Position numbers and translations under genes: made by a program
Shown here: piece by piece, positions 61,748 to 64,000 of the stretch
Position numbering within the stretch: the stretch's first letter is position 1
Layout of the letters: the number at the start of each line of letters is the position of its first letter
Assembly (NCBI RefSeq): GCF_014640555.1
Contig: NZ_BMHE01000004.1
Span: 92,997-156,996 of the forward strand
Length of the DNA stretch: 64,000 nucleotides
Source: Paenibacillus marchantiophytorum
Lineage (GTDB): Bacteria; Bacillota; Bacilli; Paenibacillales; NBRC-103111
Reading direction: 5' to 3'
The notes under the pieces: model-generated
The model's input: only the letters and a program-made list of their open reading frames with translations
What the model was told of the DNA's origin: nothing
Database searches by the model: none

Positions 61748-62932
61748 ATGGAGCACGAACACTTCAATTTAAAATCCGAAAAAGAAGATTTAGATCCTCA
61801 AGAAATGCTGCGTGTCATTTTTGACTATGCAGCCAAAATTGCCAATGAACGCGTGCTGGACAATTTGCTGTTATTGATGGCTGACATGGGACGCGAGATG
61901 ATTGTCTCTGATCGCTGTACGGTTTGGCTGCTGGATACGACCAAGAATGAACTGTGGTCCAAAGTGGCCCACGGCCTTGATGAGATTCGTATTCCAAGCA
62001 CTGCCGGCCTTGTCGGGTATGCGGTAACCTATGATAAAGCGGTGTTTATTGATGACGCCTACACGAATGAAGAATATAAAACCTACCTCATAAGCGGTGC
62101 TTTGCGAACCGATCAACAAACGGGTTATCGTACCAAAGCCCTCATGGTCATTCCGTTTCGTAATAGCCAGGGCGAAATTATGGGCGCCTACCAAGCCATC
62201 AACAAACTGACCGCCGGCAAGCAATTCTCAGATAAAGACATGGAATATTTAACCTTGGCATCCTCCTATGCAGGCAAGTCATTGGAATCCGTATTGCTGA
62301 CGAACGAGATTGAGGAAACGCAGAAGGAACTTATTATCCGAATGGGGGAAATTGGCGAGAGCAGGTCCAAAGAAACCGGCAATCACGTAAAGCGTGTAGC
62401 TGAGTACTCTTATCTATTAGCGCTAGGACTCGGCATGAGTCAGGAAGAAGCAGAATTGCTGCGAATGGCTTCACCCATGCATGATATCGGCAAAGTTGGC
62501 ATTCCGGACAGCATCTTGAATAAGCCTGGGAAGTTGACGGATGATGAATTCAAAATCATGCAGAATCATACGCTAGTTGGCTACAATCTACTTAAAAATT
62601 CCAACCGCAGCATCCTTAAAACAGCGGCAATTGTCGCTCATGAACATCATGAGAAATGGAACGGACGCGGCTATCCACGAGGAATAAGCGGCGACGCGAT
62701 CCACATTTTGGGTCGAATTACAGCACTCGCCGATGTTTTCGACGCTCTTGGCAGTGAAAGAGTCTATAAGAAAGCCTGGGAACTTGATCGTATCTTGGAG
62801 CTCTTCAAGGAAGAGCGAGGTCAACATTTTGATCCCCAACTTGTAGACGTCTTCTTCGAACAATTACCGAACATCCTCCGCATTCGCGAAGAATTTTCCG
62901 ATACGGCTTTGGAGGATCTCACGGATAAATAA
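61748..62932 (+). CDS. GAF/HD-GYP cyclic-di-GMP phosphodiesterase
   Basis: 394 residues from ATG 61748 (GCAAGGAGGCTGAC upstream). GAF domain at about 30-190 (VSDRCTVWLLD, STAGLVGYAV, ALMVIPFRNSQGEIMGAYQA), then an HD-GYP domain: His245-Asp246 in HDIGKVGIPDSIL, HEHHEKWNGRGYPRG with Gly308-Tyr309-Pro310. All metal-binding and GYP residues appear intact, so it should be an active c-di-GMP hydrolase. No signal peptide; a cytosolic sensor. Ends in a strong terminator. Confidence 0.93.
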   Translation: MEHEHFNLKSEKEDLDPQEMLRVIFDYAAKIANERVLDNLLLLMADMGREMIVSDRCTVWLLDTTKNELWSKVAHGLDEIRIPSTAGLVGYAVTYDKAVFIDDAYTNEEYKTYLISGALRTDQQTGYRTKALMVIPFRNSQGEIMGAYQAINKLTAGKQFSDKDMEYLTLASSYAGKSLESVLLTNEIEETQKELIIRMGEIGESRSKETGNHVKRVAEYSYLLALGLGMSQEEAELLRMASPMHDIGKVGIPDSILNKPGKLTDDEFKIMQNHTLVGYNLLKNSNRSILKTAAIVAHEHHEKWNGRGYPRGISGDAIHILGRITALADVFDALGSERVYKKAWELDRILELFKEERGQHFDPQLVDVFFEQLPNILRIREEFSDTALEDLTDK

Positions 62933-62942
62933 CACCTATAAC

Positions 62943-62989
62943 AAAAGGCAGTCTCTAAAGTCATCTTTGACTTTTTGAGACTGCCTTTT
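62943..62989. terminator. Bidirectional terminator after the HD-GYP gene
   Basis: Perfect 13-bp stem AAAAGGCAGTCTC / GAGACTGCCTTTT with an inner AAAGTCA / TGACTTT helix. Between convergent genes. Confidence 0.9.
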
Positions 62990-62995
62990 CAATTA

Positions 62996-63622
62996 CTAAA
63001 TGAGAATGGTCACTGCTGCGAATACCTCATCGTCCCAAGTGAGCTCCAACCGATCCCCATTGCTAACGGGACCTACTCCCTCCGGTGTGCCTGTATAAAT
63101 AATGTCGCCTTCACCAAGACCATAATGTGCAGCAATATAATCAATAATTGTTTGCAGATCGAAGATCATGTTGCTGATGTTGCCATTCTGAACGACTTGG
63201 CCATTCTGGCGCAATTGAAAATTCGTTTCCGTCAATTTCGCTGCCCCAGGAAAAGGTCGGAAAGAGCTGATTGGCGCGGAATTGAGAAACCCTTTGGCAG
63301 GCAGCCAAGGCTGGCCTTTTTTCTTAATCACATTTTGAACGTCGCGCAATGTAAAGTCGATGCCCAGCGCATATTTATCGACAATGTCATCGACTTTAAT
63401 CCCTGCGGCATATGGCTTTGCAATATGTAAAACAAGCTCCGTCTCATAGTGAATCTCGCCTTGATCGCCAGGAAGTGTTAATTCGCCTCCATTGATTTCG
63501 ACAAGCGCATGCGTTGGTTTGGTAAATATCATAGGCTGATCTGGGACATCATTCCCCAACTCCGCGGCATGGGCGCGATAATTGCGTCCAACACAATAAA
63601 TATTGCGAATTGCTTCTGTCAT
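62996..63622 (-). CDS. Fumarylacetoacetate hydrolase-family protein
   Basis: 208 residues, ATG after GGAGGAGTAATCAC. FAH fold: IYCVGRNYRAHAAEL, the metal-binding EIHYETELVLHIAK (Glu-x-Glu), and GDIIYTGTPEGVGPV. Length matches the short bacterial family of acylpyruvases and oxaloacetate decarboxylases/tautomerases. Substrate cannot be fixed. It begins 17 bases after the CapA-like stop, in one operon. Confidence 0.9.
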   Translation of the reverse strand: MTEAIRNIYCVGRNYRAHAAELGNDVPDQPMIFTKPTHALVEINGGELTLPGDQGEIHYETELVLHIAKPYAAGIKVDDIVDKYALGIDFTLRDVQNVIKKKGQPWLPAKGFLNSAPISSFRPFPGAAKLTETNFQLRQNGQVVQNGNISNMIFDLQTIIDYIAAHYGLGEGDIIYTGTPEGVGPVSNGDRLELTWDDEVFAAVTILI

Positions 63623-63639
63623 GTGATTACTCCTCCGGC

Positions 63640-64000
63640 TTATTTCTTACTCACATTTCCTTGGTTATCCACACGTGCTCCAATCGAGATTTGGGTCAAA
63701 CGTTCAAACAGCTTGGCTCCATCTTCGAAATTCATGGGCGCGGGCTGCGCCGATTTGGTTATAATGGGCACTAAATGAATATTGCATGACTTGTCTTTGG
63801 AACAAGCTGCTTCCATAATAACGGTTTCCCACGTTTTGGGCGTGTCATTCGTCGTGAAAATAAAATTCCCCAAACTGTAAGCTATCCACTTGCCCTTGTA
63901 CTGCTCAAAGCCCTGCATCACATGCGGATGACCGCCGACAACCAAGTCAGCACCGGCATCGATGTATCGATGCGCCAAATCCTTTTGATTTTTGTCCGGA
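63640..64000 (-). CDS. CapA/PgsA-family metallophosphoesterase-like protein (partial, N-terminus outside window)
   Basis: C-terminal 120 residues; the frame is open through the right edge of the window. The block HRYIDAGADLVVGGHPHVMQ, then EQYKGKWIAYSLGNFIF is diagnostic of the CapA family, whose GGHPHV histidines bind metal. Members take part in poly-gamma-glutamate or capsule synthesis, or are uncharacterised extracellular phosphoesterases. The last 60 residues after NFIF complete the fold. FAH-family gene follows directly. Confidence 0.88.
   Translation of the reverse strand, partial: PDKNQKDLAHRYIDAGADLVVGGHPHVMQGFEQYKGKWIAYSLGNFIFTTNDTPKTWETVIMEAACSKDKSCNIHLVPIITKSAQPAPMNFEDGAKLFERLTQISIGARVDNQGNVSKK

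Overview
The window looks like a chromosomal segment of a Paenibacillus-type member of the Bacillota. The evidence is strong AGGAGG-like ribosome binding sites, TTG and GTG starts, sigma-A promoters, a T-box leader, a yybP-ykoY riboswitch, a Firmicute-type 6S RNA, and many families typical of Bacillales (YitT, YugP, DUF4178, DUF4247, DUF624/YesL, YtpB). I saw no rRNA, tRNA, insertion sequence, prophage or CRISPR array. Both window edges cut through genes (a FecR-domain protein on the left, a CapA-family protein on the right, both on the minus strand).

Layout. 1-13 kb holds a FecR/CHASE2-adenylate cyclase pair, ferredoxin, mobB-dinB, citramalate synthase, a ResA-like thioredoxin, an MFS exporter, a JAMM peptidase, and an amt / DUF294 nucleotidyltransferase / DnaQ-like exonuclease run with a perfect GlnR/TnrA box. 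12.6-20 kb holds a MerR-YugP protease pair, a LysR regulator divergent from tpx, mntH with a possible MntR site, a GNAT enzyme and a GC-rich xylulokinase. 19.7-21.7 kb is a gene-poor island with a nested inverted-repeat element, a 10-bp tandem repeat array, the 6S RNA gene, and a second small 10-bp array. 21.7-34.9 kb holds a DEAD-box helicase, DUF4178/DUF4247, YitT, tatA, an MFS permease, a DUF4015 hydrolase, a hydroxyacid dehydrogenase, a T-box-controlled divergent seryl-tRNA synthetase, and a minus-strand run of two unknown genes, a YtpB-like terpene synthase and pfkA. 35-41.5 kb is one plus-strand run: MOP-type flippase, MFS paralogue, a MacAB-like ABC/FtsX/HlyD export set, and a nitroreductase.

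41.5-51.9 kb is the most distinctive metabolic locus. A dipeptide/oligopeptide-type ABC importer is split over two divergent operons. The minus operon has a binding lipoprotein, an M20 amidohydrolase, two ATPases and permease C. The plus operon has a paralogous binding lipoprotein, a luciferase-like flavin monooxygenase and permease B. The most economical reading is one transporter with two alternative binding proteins feeding a hydrolysis-plus-oxidation pathway, possibly for N-acylated or sulfur-containing compounds (inference).

51.9-64 kb holds an MMPL transporter divergent from a TetR regulator across an AT-rich palindrome, a 40-bp minisatellite followed by a second copy of the nested inverted-repeat element, a cold-shock protein, a methyltransferase, a manganese riboswitch with two competing terminators before a TerC-family exporter, oligoendopeptidase F with an alternative signal-peptide start, LapA, DUF92, a GAF/HD-GYP phosphodiesterase and a fumarylacetoacetase-family enzyme.

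The least explained features are the two F-F-R-R inverted-repeat elements, each sitting beside a minisatellite in an otherwise empty intergenic region.
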